Source of the DNA: Deltaproteobacteria bacterium
GTDB lineage: Bacteria > Acidobacteriota > Thermoanaerobaculia > Multivoradales > JAHZIX01
Length of the DNA stretch: 64,000 bases
NCBI GenBank assembly: GCA_022601195.1
Contig: JAHZIX010000005.1
Span: forward strand, 124,001-188,000
Direction of reading: 5' to 3'
In this document: positions 1 to 8,680 of the stretch, piece by piece
How the letters are laid out: every line of letters begins with the position of its first letter
Numbering within the stretch: the first letter of the stretch is position 1
Notes under the pieces: model-generated
The model's database searches: none
What the model saw: the letters and a program-made list of their open reading frames with translations, nothing else
Told to the model about the DNA's origin: nothing
Position numbers and translations under genes: made by a program

Positions 1-787
1 ATGCGGGGTCGCGGCGGGCGACATGAGCCATCTCGTGGGCCAAGAGGCTTTCTTGCTCATCTCGAGACAGTTGGAGAGCCTTCTCTGGGACACAGATTTC
101 GGCGCGCACCACTCCTCGAGCGATGGGGATCTGTAGCGCCCGACTCTGAAGCAACTCGACCCGACGCCGCTGAAGGAATCTCTCGCGAAGCTGTTGAAAG
201 AGGCCAGCTAAGGAGCCCTCTGGGATCGGGCGTCGATCCGCGAGCCTCTGCCGCAGTCGGCGGTAGGAGATGGCGAGAGCTCCTAGGCCGAGGGCTGCCA
301 AGGTCAGCCAGACGGCTGAAACCACCGCTGACCAGTTCTCCAGGGACGTCCGGGCCGGTGCTCCCTGGGGGGCCACCTGAGCTTCCAGCAGGGATTTTGA
401 CGGCGAGGCGAGGAGGGTGGTTGGAGATGACCTGGAAACCGGTGTCGCTTCTGGAGGGACTTCAATGGTGGCTGAGTTCGGAAGGGGAGTTCCTCCTGCT
501 AGGAGGGAACCCGACTCTTCCGCAATGGGAGATGCGGCCAGGGCCGGCTCCCCTCCGAGAGACCAGGTGCCGAGAGCAGGCTTCCAGGGAGAGGCCAATT
601 GAAGGCTCGCAGTGATCAAGCCACCGACCAAAGCAGTCTTCCAGGCAAGCTCGCGAGCCGGTAGAGACCATCGCGAAGAGAGAGCCCAGGCTGCTGCCAG
701 GAAGAGAGTGCTATGAACCGTGTAGGTCAGGAGCCAGGCGGTGGTCGTTTGGGCTAGAGACAAGAAGTCGGCGAGGGTCGGGGTCAT
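1..787 (-). CDS. BlaR1-like M56 sensor metallopeptidase (partial)
   Basis: Reading from ATG at 787 toward the left edge gives 262 open codons with no stop, so the gene is cut by the window. Hydrophobic segments lie at about residues 17-37, 48-66 and 152-173, and the zinc motif HEMAH is at residues 251-255 in the context LLAHEMAHVARRDP, typical of family M56 (BlaR1/MecR1). In that family a membrane sensor activates the cytoplasmic zinc protease, which inactivates the partner repressor. The start overlaps the repressor stop in an ATGA, so translation is probably coupled. The Pro/Ser-rich segment (about 85-150) between the second and third membrane segments is of unknown role. The ligand cannot be told from this end; many BlaR1-like proteins are not linked to beta-lactams. 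Confidence 0.85.
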   Translation of the reverse strand, partial: MTPTLADFLSLAQTTTAWLLTYTVHSTLFLAAAWALSSRWSLPARELAWKTALVGGLITASLQLASPWKPALGTWSLGGEPALAASPIAEESGSLLAGGTPLPNSATIEVPPEATPVSRSSPTTLLASPSKSLLEAQVAPQGAPARTSLENWSAVVSAVWLTLAALGLGALAISYRRLRQRLADRRPIPEGSLAGLFQQLRERFLQRRRVELLQSRALQIPIARGVVRAEICVPEKALQLSRDEQESLLAHEMAHVARRDPA

Positions 788-1245
788 GGGCGGGTCTCCT
801 TATTGGGCTCACTGGGCCTGTCCTGTCTTGTGGGCCTGTCCTGTCTTGAGGGCTCTTCTGATCTTGTTGGTTCTTCGGACTGGAGAGCGATCATTTCCCT
901 CAACCGCTCCAAGTCGGTCGGGTCGATTTCATGCTCCACTAGGAGGTGACTGACGAGGGCAGCGGGGTCTCCGGCAAAGAGTCGCTGGGTCAGGTCGCCG
1001 ACCATCGTGGAGCGAACTTCCCCTTCGGAGACGATGGCTCGGTAAAGGAACCGCCGCCCTTCTCGGGAGTGAGCTACCACTCCCTTTTTTTCTAGCTTGA
1101 CCAACATGGTGGCGATGGTCGTAGGGGCCAGGCCGCGTTCTTCCTCGAGGTCCTTGTGTACCTCGGTTACGGCAGCTGTGCCCCGGCGCCAGAGGACGCG
1201 GAGAATAGCGAGTTGAAGATCTCCGAGGCGGTGGGTCTTCGACAT
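784..1245 (-). CDS. BlaI/MecI/CopY-family transcriptional repressor
   Basis: This 153-residue protein has the family's winged helix-turn-helix in its first ~75 residues (RLGDLQLAILRVLW, then TTIATMLVKLEKKGVV, then GRRFLYRA), followed by a helical dimerisation region and a charged Ser/Glu/Arg tail of low complexity. I chose ATG 1245 (MSKTHRL), which has AAGGACGG about 8 nt upstream, over an ATG 27 nt earlier that lacks such a site. In the family the dimer represses its own operon until a BlaR1-type protease acts on it. The sensor gene follows with ATGA overlap. A strong promoter containing two dyads lies about 110 nt upstream, which fits autorepression. No beta-lactamase gene is seen next to it. 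Confidence 0.9.
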   Translation of the reverse strand: MSKTHRLGDLQLAILRVLWRRGTAAVTEVHKDLEEERGLAPTTIATMLVKLEKKGVVAHSREGRRFLYRAIVSEGEVRSTMVGDLTQRLFAGDPAALVSHLLVEHEIDPTDLERLREMIALQSEEPTRSEEPSRQDRPTRQDRPSEPNKETRP

Positions 1246-1354
1246 GGTGGCTCCGTCCTTTGCAGTCTGCACCGGTGATGGTGCGACAAGGTTCTTATTC
1301 GCAAGCCACGGGATTTGGTTTCAATGACGATGACCCCAAGGCTGCGACCGATAA

Positions 1355-1392
1355 ACTACCGCGATAGTACTACCGGGGTAGTTGTGTGTCAA
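1355..1392 (-). promoter_or_regulatory. blaI promoter with two abutting operator dyads
   Basis: On the minus strand a TTGACA box (1392-1387) is followed after exactly 17 nt by TACTAT (1369-1364), close to a consensus sigma-70 promoter firing toward blaI. Two 14-bp dyads overlap it: ACTACCGGGGTAGT at 1369-1382 (6-bp perfect arms) in the spacer, and ACTACCGCGATAGT at 1355-1368 (12 of 14 positions symmetric) over the -10 and likely start. They abut without a gap. Half-sites of the ACTAC type are known for BlaI/MecI-family operators. I infer that the repressor binds here and blocks its own transcription, and possibly also the divergent gene at 1565. Confidence 0.75.
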
Positions 1393-1564
1393 GGAGAGGA
1401 GTGTCCGACTGACCATCTAGCGAATTACTGATGGGATTTCAGTTCCTTCGATCTTCGAGGTTGACGAAACACTCTCGCTCCGGTCGGCGTATGCTAAGGA
1501 AAGCCCATCGACTAGAGAAAGCCAGAGGAGCTGGCGAATTTGGCTGAAGAGCCGAGGAGGATGC

Positions 1565-2812
1565 ATGGAGTCTCCGAGTGTCACTGTAGGCCCGGTAAGG
1601 AAGGCCGACCGATTCGGGTCTTTGGACGTGTTACGAGGATTGGCAATATTGGGAATTCTGGTGATGAACATCCAGAGCTTCTCCATGCCCATGTCGGCCT
1701 ACACGAACCCTTCGGCCTATGGAGACCTCACCGGCGGAAATTTGTGGGTCTGGCTGTTGAGCTACATCTTCACCATGGAAAAGTTCATGACTCTCTTCTC
1801 AATTCTCTTCGGGGCCGGGATCGTTTTGATGACCAGTCGGGCGGAAGCGCGAGGGGGGAAGCCGGCGAAGTGGCACTACCGCCGGATGCTGTGGTTGATG
1901 GTGATCGGCTTCTTGCACGCCCACCTGCTTTGGTATGGAGACATTCTTTTCACCTATGGGGTCTGTGCTCTGTTGGTCTATTTCCTCCGCAAGAAGTCAC
2001 CGAAGACCTTGCTCATCGTTGGGATTGCTGTCTTTTCGGTCGCGAGCCTGTTGGCGATCATGGCGGGGGTGACCCTGCCCAGTTGGCCCGAGGTCCAGAT
2101 CGACGAGATGACTCGAAGCTGGAACCCGGAGCAGTACATCCTCCAGGACGAGGTCGACAACTATCGGGGTGGATGGTGGCGGCAGATGGACACCCGAACA
2201 CTAGCTGCTCTCATGTTGCAAACCGGAGCTCTGTTGATGTTCGTTTTCTGGAAGTCTTCAGGCTTGATGCTCATCGGAATGGCTCTGTTCAAATGGGGAA
2301 TTCTCACCGCTCAGGCGTCGAAGAAGGTCTATCTTTCCTTGATGGCGGTAGGCTTTGGGGTTGGCTTTCCGTTGGTCATTTGGGGTGCCCTTCAGCATTT
2401 GGAGCACGGATTCGCTTTCGAATACTCGATGTTCTTAGGGAGCCAGCCGAACTATTGGGGAAGTGCCTTGGTCTGTCTGGGGTATATCTCGGCAACGGTG
2501 TTGGTCTATCTCTCAGGTCGCCTAAAGGGGGTGATGGACCGACTGGCAGCGGTGGGCCGCATGGCCTTCACGAACTACCTCATGCAGACGGTGATTTGTA
2601 CTTCCCTCTTTTACGGCCATGGCCTTGGCCTATTTGGGCAGGTCGAACGAAAAGAACAGATTCTATTCGTCATGGCTATCTGGGCCTTCCAGCTATGGCT
2701 CTCACCGATTTGGTTGCGCCGGTTTCGCTTTGGACCGGCCGAGTGGCTGTGGCGTTCTCTCACCTATCGTCGGTTACAGCCCATGAAGATTGGGGCAGTG
2801 CCCACGTCCTAG
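1565..2812 (+). CDS. DUF418 (YeiB-like) multi-pass membrane protein
   Basis: A 415-residue protein with many hydrophobic segments. Its N-terminal RFGSLDVLRGLAILGILVMN and the FTMEKFMTLFSILFGAG segment are typical of the DUF418/YeiB family of inner-membrane proteins, whose biochemical role is not established. The C-terminal half (GRMAFTNYLMQT) matches the conserved DUF418 core. ATG 1565 is preceded by GAGGAGG at a good distance; a different-frame ATG at 1561 leads to a shadow ORF. The gene diverges from the BlaI/BlaR1 pair and shares the region holding the operator dyads, so it could belong to the same regulon, but this is inference. Confidence 0.88.
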   Translation: MESPSVTVGPVRKADRFGSLDVLRGLAILGILVMNIQSFSMPMSAYTNPSAYGDLTGGNLWVWLLSYIFTMEKFMTLFSILFGAGIVLMTSRAEARGGKPAKWHYRRMLWLMVIGFLHAHLLWYGDILFTYGVCALLVYFLRKKSPKTLLIVGIAVFSVASLLAIMAGVTLPSWPEVQIDEMTRSWNPEQYILQDEVDNYRGGWWRQMDTRTLAALMLQTGALLMFVFWKSSGLMLIGMALFKWGILTAQASKKVYLSLMAVGFGVGFPLVIWGALQHLEHGFAFEYSMFLGSQPNYWGSALVCLGYISATVLVYLSGRLKGVMDRLAAVGRMAFTNYLMQTVICTSLFYGHGLGLFGQVERKEQILFVMAIWAFQLWLSPIWLRRFRFGPAEWLWRSLTYRRLQPMKIGAVPTS

Positions 2813-2879
2813 GGACGAGTGTCCGAGCACCCGTGTCCTAGCGCCAGGATCCGGGCGCTCGAGCCTAGAGCTCCGGAGC

Positions 2880-3884
2880 TCAGGCTGGCTGCAATTGGCG
2901 GTGGAAGGTTTCCGGGTCGATATTGCTACCGCACACGATGAGGCCCACTCGCTTGCCGCGAAGCCGGTCCGCCAAGGGACCGAGCAAGGCTGCCGTCGCA
3001 GCAGCGGCAGCGGGCTCTAGGGCCAGTTTGACCTCCTGAAACAACAGGGCCATGGCTCGGCGCAAATGGTCGTCTTCGACCATGACGAGACCATCCAGGT
3101 AGCGCTGGCAAAGGCTGAAGGTATAGGGAGCAGCGTGGGGTGCGCCGAGGCTGTCGGCGATGGTCCGAACCCGGTCGAGGTTCTCCGGATGGCCCGAGGC
3201 GAAACTGCGGTGCATGGTATCTGCTCCGGATGGTTCGACTCCAAAGACTTGGCATTGAGGAGAAAGCTGTTTCACCGCGGCAGCTACCCCGGCACCCAAA
3301 CCACCACCCCCAATGGGCACGATGACAGCTTCGAGGTCCGGTTGGGCCTCCATCAACTCCAAGCCGACCGTGGCGGTGCCCTCGACTGTCTGGCGCCCTT
3401 CGAAAGGATGTATGAAGGCTCGCCCCTCTTCCCGTTCGATGCGACGGACCTCTTCGAAGGCGCGATGGACGTCGTCTACCAACACCACCTCGGCTCCGTA
3501 GGCTCGGCTGCCTGCTACTCGGGCTGGGTTGGCGTTGCGGGGCATCACGACCTTCGCTGATGTTCCCAGGATGTTGGCTGCGTAGCCCACGGCCATGGCA
3601 TGGTTGCCGGCGCTTACCGCGGTGACGCCGCGAGCCAGAGCGGCAGGTTCCAGGGCGAGCATATTGAGCAGAGCCCCGCGGGGCTTGAAAGTGCCCGCGT
3701 ACTGCCACAGCTCCAGCTTGAGGAAGACTCTGGTGTCCTCTCCGAGTACCGAAGCGGGAGTCCCCTCCTGCCATTGCCAAACGGGGGTCGTTCGGACGTG
3801 ATCTCCCAACCGGCGTCGAGCCCCTCGGATTTCTTCGAGGGTGGGAGGGGTGAGGTCGAGGGTTTCAGGGTTCGTCGAGGACAA
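2880..3884 (-). CDS. Threonine/serine dehydratase, PLP-dependent
   Basis: A fold-type II PLP enzyme of 334 residues. The Schiff-base lysine is K67 in TFKPRGA, SAGNHA (91-96) fits the substrate loop, the phosphate-binding glycine loop GGGG is at 191-194, and CGSN (318-321) closes the cofactor site. It would deaminate L-threonine to 2-oxobutanoate, or L-serine to pyruvate. It lacks the C-terminal ACT regulatory domain of biosynthetic IlvA, so a catabolic or serine/threonine dehydratase role is more likely. The only possible start is TTG 3884, because an in-frame TAG lies just upstream and no early Met exists. It lies alone, convergent with the DUF418 gene, and downstream of a terminator. Confidence 0.88.
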   Translation of the reverse strand: MSSTNPETLDLTPPTLEEIRGARRRLGDHVRTTPVWQWQEGTPASVLGEDTRVFLKLELWQYAGTFKPRGALLNMLALEPAALARGVTAVSAGNHAMAVGYAANILGTSAKVVMPRNANPARVAGSRAYGAEVVLVDDVHRAFEEVRRIEREEGRAFIHPFEGRQTVEGTATVGLELMEAQPDLEAVIVPIGGGGLGAGVAAAVKQLSPQCQVFGVEPSGADTMHRSFASGHPENLDRVRTIADSLGAPHAAPYTFSLCQRYLDGLVMVEDDHLRRAMALLFQEVKLALEPAAAAATAALLGPLADRLRGKRVGLIVCGSNIDPETFHRQLQPA

Positions 3885-3925
3885 GGTTCCGGCATGCTAG
3901 CAGAAACCATTTCATCTACTGGAAC

Positions 3926-3958
3926 CAAAAACCCCCGCCGGGTCAGGCGGGGGTTTTT
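3926..3958 (-). terminator. Rho-independent terminator after the M36 gene
   Basis: The arms AAAAACCCCCGCC and GGCGGGGGTTTTT pair perfectly around a 6-nt loop (GGGTCA). The A/T runs at both ends make it potentially bidirectional. It sits between the stop of the M36 protease gene (4006) and the start of the dehydratase gene (3884), both on the minus strand, so it should separate the two transcripts. Confidence 0.88.
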
Positions 3959-4005
3959 GTGGGTGTGCCCTGTGGGCAGCGACCTAGGTCGCTCGGTTCG
4001 CGACC

Positions 4006-6390
4006 TTAGGGGAAGGTCAGGGTCCAAGCGCTGGTGTCACCACTCTCGAAGCCATCCGAAAAGATGGCGTTGGCATTGCAGTCTGCCGGAGGAAGGAAGC
4101 TTTCGACTTCATCTCCTAAGACGTTGACACTACCGGAGCTGGCACCTTCACCCATACCGCGGGCGGCAAAGGCATTCCAGATCAAGCAGCGGTTGGTGCC
4201 ACCGGTGAGGGCCAATTCCGCCGCCAGGATGCCATCCCGGCCGGCGATGAATCCCGGTCCGCAGGGCTGCATTTTCAATCCCTCGGTGACTACGTCATTG
4301 GCCAGGTTGTTCCCACCGGTGCTGGCCGTGAAGTCGGCGTTGAATCCGTAGGTGTCGACGTAGCCCCAGTACATATCCCAGGTGATGGCTGCCCAGACGG
4401 AGCCGACTCCATGGGGAACAGCGACACCGGTGCCAATGGTGGCAAAGGTGTCAGGGTTGATTGCCGTATCCGTGCTGTAGGGGAAGCGCCGAATGCCGGG
4501 TCCCGTGGGCGGCTGGTAGGCCACGTAGGGAGCGATGCCTCGGGCCTGGGTGGCGGTGTCCGTATCCTTGGCGGTCAGCACTAAACCATACCAATCGCTC
4601 CAGCCCTCACCCATCTGTTCTTGGGTGCCCAAACAGCCTGAATTGGCCGGGCCACCGGTGAGTCGGTTGGAGATACCGTGGCCGTATTCATGGACGATCA
4701 CCGTGTTGTCGTTATCACTATCTCGGTTGGGAACAGAGGAGCCAAGGGACTTGACCGTGGCGTTGACACCGCCACCGACCAGAACCTCGGCCTTGATGAT
4801 GTCGCCGTCTTCCATGCTAATCATGCCGGCGGAGATGGTGAGGCCACCTGGGTCCGCGCCACCCAGAGTGATGGGAGGACCGCCGGCGTTGTTGACGATC
4901 ACCGCCGCAGAAGCGGAGGCTGCCTGGGCGTTCTGGACTTTTTGCACGAAGGAACAAGCGCCCCGGTCGATGAGAGCGATGCGGCCAGCGGTAAAGCCCA
5001 CGAGAGCCTGACAGCCGTCGTTCACGGACCCGGTGCCCCCTTCGTCGTCCCCATCGTTGACGTACTCGACGTCACCGGTGATACCGGTGGTATCGAAGGC
5101 GGGGCCAAAGTTGGCTCCGGATGTCGTGTAGTCGCCGGCGATGGGTCCCGGTGAGTTGACTTGAGTGACATTGGGGAAAGGGTTGGTCCAGATGAACATT
5201 TGCATGCGCGGGTCGAGGCCATCCGGGGGAGTGGCAAAGTTCGCGTTGTTGGTGCCGGAGCCGTCTTGGGCATCCGCCTGTACCGGGTCACCGCCGGCTC
5301 CACCGTTGCCATAGTTGTTGGTCTGGAAGTTACCGCTGGCTTCGTCGAAGCCGTGGTACCACATGACATCGTGGATGATGTTGTTCCAATAAAACAGATT
5401 GACGATGGCTGCTTCTTGGTTGGTGGCATCCGTCGGTCCCATGGTGCCATCGAAGGCGAAGTCATAGTCGTTGCCGGCACCGCCGGAAGGACGGAATCCG
5501 GGGACGTTGTTGGCGTCCGTATCCTCGCTCGCTTCTACGTTGTTGCCGCGAGTGTCGGTGAATTCGGCACCTGCGACGCCATCGGTGTCGTGCCAGCCGA
5601 ACTCGGACGCGGAGCTATCCGCCGGGTCTGTCACCACGACATGGGCGCCATCTTCCGGATCGGTCAGGGGCGAAGGAAAGACGCGGTAGGAGTCGGCAGC
5701 GATCCAGTCATTTTGATCGAGAATGTCGCCGTTGCTGGCGTCGACTCGCAGTTGCCACCAATTCTCCCCGTTATGGAGGCGAAGGCCGACATTCCAAGCT
5801 AGCTGAACAGAGCCGTCTTCCTGTTTTTGGTAAACCAACCGGGCAGGAATTTCCTCCTGGGAGATTCCACCGCTGGAAAGCAGTACCTCGTTGGCAGGGC
5901 CACCGATAGTCTCGATGGGCACCAAGGCTTCGGAGATCTCCAACTCCAGGTGAAAGGCGGCCCGTTGGACGGCCTCTTCCGCTGACAGGGTGGCGGCCCG
6001 GTCGGAATCCGTCGACGCCAAGTCGGAAACCCAGCTATTGCCCAGGTGGACGATGCGTCCGTCCGGCATGACGTGGAGATTCAAGATGCCGTTGTAGACC
6101 TCGACACCTTGCAGTCGCTGTTGGAGGTAGATGTGGGTGACTCCCGACTTCCTGGATACGTACCGGTCGGAGACGAGGAGATCCTGGAAGTCCTCGGCAG
6201 TGAGACCCAGTGCCTGATGGTTGCTAGTAGCGTAGCCCAAGGCAATGTCGAGGGCGTCTCCCTTGGCGGGGCCGCTCAGGAATCCGTTCGAGTCTTTGAG
6301 GTTGGCTGCGTCTGCAGCGGTGGCGGGTAGCGGGGCCAGGGCGATCCAACCGGTGGCTAGCACCAGGGAAGCCATCTGGAGAATTTTCAT
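4006..6390 (-). CDS. Secreted M36 (fungalysin-type) metalloprotease with PA insert
   Basis: A 794-residue exported zinc protease. Start ATG 6390 (MKILQM) has AGGAG 8 nt upstream and opens a signal peptide ending near ATAADA; the same frame stays open upstream to 6624 but lacks a signal there. An FTP-type propeptide covers about residues 45-125. The catalytic motif HEYGH is at 567-571, with the third zinc ligand E595 in GEGWSDW. A protease-associated domain (about 450-545, with ALIDRGACSFVQKV) precedes the catalytic motif. The protein ends in the tail IFSDGFESGDTSAWTLTFP, shared with two other secreted proteins in this window. It probably degrades extracellular protein. The gene is a single transcript ended by the terminator at 3926-3958. 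Confidence 0.93.
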   Translation of the reverse strand: MKILQMASLVLATGWIALAPLPATAADAANLKDSNGFLSGPAKGDALDIALGYATSNHQALGLTAEDFQDLLVSDRYVSRKSGVTHIYLQQRLQGVEVYNGILNLHVMPDGRIVHLGNSWVSDLASTDSDRAATLSAEEAVQRAAFHLELEISEALVPIETIGGPANEVLLSSGGISQEEIPARLVYQKQEDGSVQLAWNVGLRLHNGENWWQLRVDASNGDILDQNDWIAADSYRVFPSPLTDPEDGAHVVVTDPADSSASEFGWHDTDGVAGAEFTDTRGNNVEASEDTDANNVPGFRPSGGAGNDYDFAFDGTMGPTDATNQEAAIVNLFYWNNIIHDVMWYHGFDEASGNFQTNNYGNGGAGGDPVQADAQDGSGTNNANFATPPDGLDPRMQMFIWTNPFPNVTQVNSPGPIAGDYTTSGANFGPAFDTTGITGDVEYVNDGDDEGGTGSVNDGCQALVGFTAGRIALIDRGACSFVQKVQNAQAASASAAVIVNNAGGPPITLGGADPGGLTISAGMISMEDGDIIKAEVLVGGGVNATVKSLGSSVPNRDSDNDNTVIVHEYGHGISNRLTGGPANSGCLGTQEQMGEGWSDWYGLVLTAKDTDTATQARGIAPYVAYQPPTGPGIRRFPYSTDTAINPDTFATIGTGVAVPHGVGSVWAAITWDMYWGYVDTYGFNADFTASTGGNNLANDVVTEGLKMQPCGPGFIAGRDGILAAELALTGGTNRCLIWNAFAARGMGEGASSGSVNVLGDEVESFLPPADCNANAIFSDGFESGDTSAWTLTFP

Positions 6391-7248
6391 CTTCTCGTCT
6401 CCTGCATGAATGGAGTCAATCTTGAGTTGGTTTGACCAACGGACATCACCTATGAGCCAATCTGAGAACCTATCGGTCTGAGAGGGCAGGTATCTCCTCT
6501 GGCGGAGGGTCGTTGCCAGGACCAGCAGCTGGAGGAAATAGCGGCCTCGGACTTCAAAACAAGTGGCTAGCAGAATATCACAGCTCACAAATGTTGTAGG
6601 CGGAGCTCGTTTCTTAGCTGTCACCAGACAGCTCTAAATCTATGATCTTGAGTTATTTAGAGGCTTCATGGTGGGACGCTTGTGGAAAACCGCTGCCTAG
6701 AGAGGGGGGCGGTATTGAGGCGGTATTTAATCCGCTGCTTCAAGGCATTGATTTTAAATGGTTTAGGTTTCTTGCACAAAGATCTGTTCAATCCGGGCAA
6801 ACCCCCATGAAATCTAGGTTCATGGCTCCAAGGGGGGAGTTTTCCACAGAGTTTTCGACAGCTCCTGTGGATCCATAACAGGAACCTTACCTCGGTGACT
6901 TCGGCTCCCTTTTGTCTTCAACGAGGGGGAATGCTCTCAAGACTCGATGAACTAAGGATTTGCGCTCTTTTCTCGAGCCTCCGAAGCCTCCCGTGAGGTT
7001 CCAATGGCAGGGAGGAAGGCCAGAGGAGTTGCCAGGGGACGCGAAAACGTCCCGGAGCTTGGGACCGTCCACCGGCACACATTAACGGGCCCAGATGGAC
7101 GAGGAGTCCCTTCCCCTGTTTTCGCCTATGGGAACTCTCTGGAATCGGATATGATCCTCGGGTTACAGCGGTTCCATTTGAAGTCGTTCTGCAGGTCTCC
7201 CCTAAGGTGGAGATAAAGGTTACGGTTCACAGGTTTGGAGGGTCGCCC
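6391..7248. other. Gene-free stretch with DnaA-box-like sites
   Basis: I see no convincing gene in these 858 bases; it separates divergent M36 and glutamate dehydrogenase genes, so both promoters should lie here. Nine-mers fitting the DnaA-box consensus TTWTNCACA occur at 6840-6848 (TTTTCCACA) and, on the other strand, at 6681-6689. One-mismatch or weaker copies are at 6852-6860 (TTTTCGACA) and 6866-6874. An AT-rich patch (about 6722-6785) lies between them. This could be a DnaA-responsive promoter or, less likely, an origin-like element; dnaA and dnaN are not in the window. Confidence 0.35.
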
Positions 7249-8664
7249 ATGTCCGGGAGGATCAGTTTCTTCGCCCAGGTCAATCGGAATTTTGACAAGG
7301 CAGCGGCATTTACGGGTCTCGGCCGAGACCTGCTCAGGCAGATCAAGCAGTGCAATTGTGTCTACCAGGTAGTCTTCCCTCTAAAGCGAGATGATGGCTC
7401 TATCGAGGTCATTCGCGCTTATCGGGCCGAGCACAGCCAGCACAAATTGCCCACCAAAGGTGGAATTCGCTATGCCCCCAACGTCAATGAGGACGAGGTC
7501 AAAGCCCTATCGGCTCTGATGACCTACAAATGCGCTGTCGTGGACGTTCCTTTCGGTGGCGCCAAAGGGGGGATCAAGATCAATCCTTGGAAGTACTCCG
7601 AAGCGGAGTTAGAAAGGGTGACCCGTCGCTACACCGTCGAGTTGATTCGAAAGAACTTCATCGGTCCCGGTATTGATGTGCCCGCTCCGGACTTTGGTAG
7701 CGGCGCTCGGGAAATGTCTTGGATCGCCGATACCTACATGATGATGTCCACCGGAGAGTTAGATGCCATGGGCTGTGTGACCGGCAAACCGGTGGCCCAG
7801 GGGGGAATTCGAGGGCGGACGGAAGCGACCGGTCTCGGGGTTTTCTACGGTATTCGGGAAGCCTGTAGCCAGCCGGAGGATATGAAGCAGATCGGTCTGG
7901 ACCCAGGGATGGAGGGCAAGCGGGTCGTGGTGCAGGGCTTGGGCAACGTCGGCTATCACGCAGCCCGTTTCATCCAAGACGCGGGAGGGGTTCTGGTGGG
8001 ATTCGCCGAGTACGAGGGGGCTATCTACAGCTACAAGGGCCTCGACCTCGAAGCCGTGATGAATCACCGAAAAGAGACCGGCTCGATTCTCGATTTCCCA
8101 GGGGCAAAAAATCTACCCAACTCTTCGGATGCCCTGGAGCTCGACTGCGACATCCTGATTCCTGCAGCCCTGGAGAATCAGATCCATAGCGAGAACGCTC
8201 CCCGAATCAAAGCCAAGGTGATCGCCGAGGCAGCTAACGGACCCGTGACTTCGGATGCTAGCGAGCTTCTCAAAGAACGGGGCGTTCTGGTTATTCCAGA
8301 TAACTTCCTCAATGCCGGAGGCGTCATCGTCTCCTACTTCGAATGGATCAAGAACCTCTCCCACGTGCGTTTTGGCCGTATGGGCCGCCGCTTCGACCAG
8401 CAGGCCTACCAACGGCTGCTCAAAGGGGTGGAGCAGGCCACGAACCATAGTTTTTCTGAGGCCGAGTACACGGAGCTGGCGCGTGGCGCAGACGAGCTCG
8501 ACCTGGTGCGTTCGGGATTGGAAGACACGATGGTGACCGCCTATCACTCCATTCGCGAGATCAAGCTGCAGAAGGGGGAGAAAGCCGACCTCCGAACCGC
8601 AGCCTTCGTTGATGCCATCACGAAGGTGGCTCTGTGCTACCAGGAACTTGGCATCTTCCCGTAG
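7249..8664 (+). CDS. Glu/Leu/Phe/Val dehydrogenase (glutamate dehydrogenase)
   Basis: A 471-residue NAD(P)-dependent amino-acid dehydrogenase. Substrate-binding PTKGGIRYA (68-76), the catalytic lysine region VPFGGAKGG (about 100-108) and the dinucleotide fold GLGNVG (230-235) are all present. It would interconvert glutamate with 2-oxoglutarate and ammonia, linking amino-acid degradation to the TCA cycle. I chose ATG 7249 (MSGRISFF), preceded by GGAGGG at 6 nt, rather than an upstream in-frame start at 7207. The iron alcohol dehydrogenase starts 16 bp downstream, so the two probably form an operon. The family may also use other amino acids, so substrate is inferred. Confidence 0.92.
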   Translation: MSGRISFFAQVNRNFDKAAAFTGLGRDLLRQIKQCNCVYQVVFPLKRDDGSIEVIRAYRAEHSQHKLPTKGGIRYAPNVNEDEVKALSALMTYKCAVVDVPFGGAKGGIKINPWKYSEAELERVTRRYTVELIRKNFIGPGIDVPAPDFGSGAREMSWIADTYMMMSTGELDAMGCVTGKPVAQGGIRGRTEATGLGVFYGIREACSQPEDMKQIGLDPGMEGKRVVVQGLGNVGYHAARFIQDAGGVLVGFAEYEGAIYSYKGLDLEAVMNHRKETGSILDFPGAKNLPNSSDALELDCDILIPAALENQIHSENAPRIKAKVIAEAANGPVTSDASELLKERGVLVIPDNFLNAGGVIVSYFEWIKNLSHVRFGRMGRRFDQQAYQRLLKGVEQATNHSFSEAEYTELARGADELDLVRSGLEDTMVTAYHSIREIKLQKGEKADLRTAAFVDAITKVALCYQELGIFP

Positions 8665-8680
8665 TCTCGAGGTAGCCACC

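Noticed and set aside
1..615. Plus-strand 204-codon frame at the left edge
   Set aside because: Antisense shadow of the BlaR1-like gene, which has membrane helices and the HEMAH motif.
1540..2841. 433-codon open frame overlapping the DUF418 gene
   Set aside because: Shadow of the true frame; composition is Arg/Gly/His-rich and no family pattern is seen, while the other frame gives a full DUF418 protein.
2926..3780. 284-codon minus-strand frame inside the threonine dehydratase gene
   Set aside because: Frame-shifted shadow with Arg/Gly/Ser-rich composition.
6391..6624. Longer N-terminus for the M36 protease
   Set aside because: The added 78 residues lack a signal peptide and a ribosome site; ATG 6390 has both.
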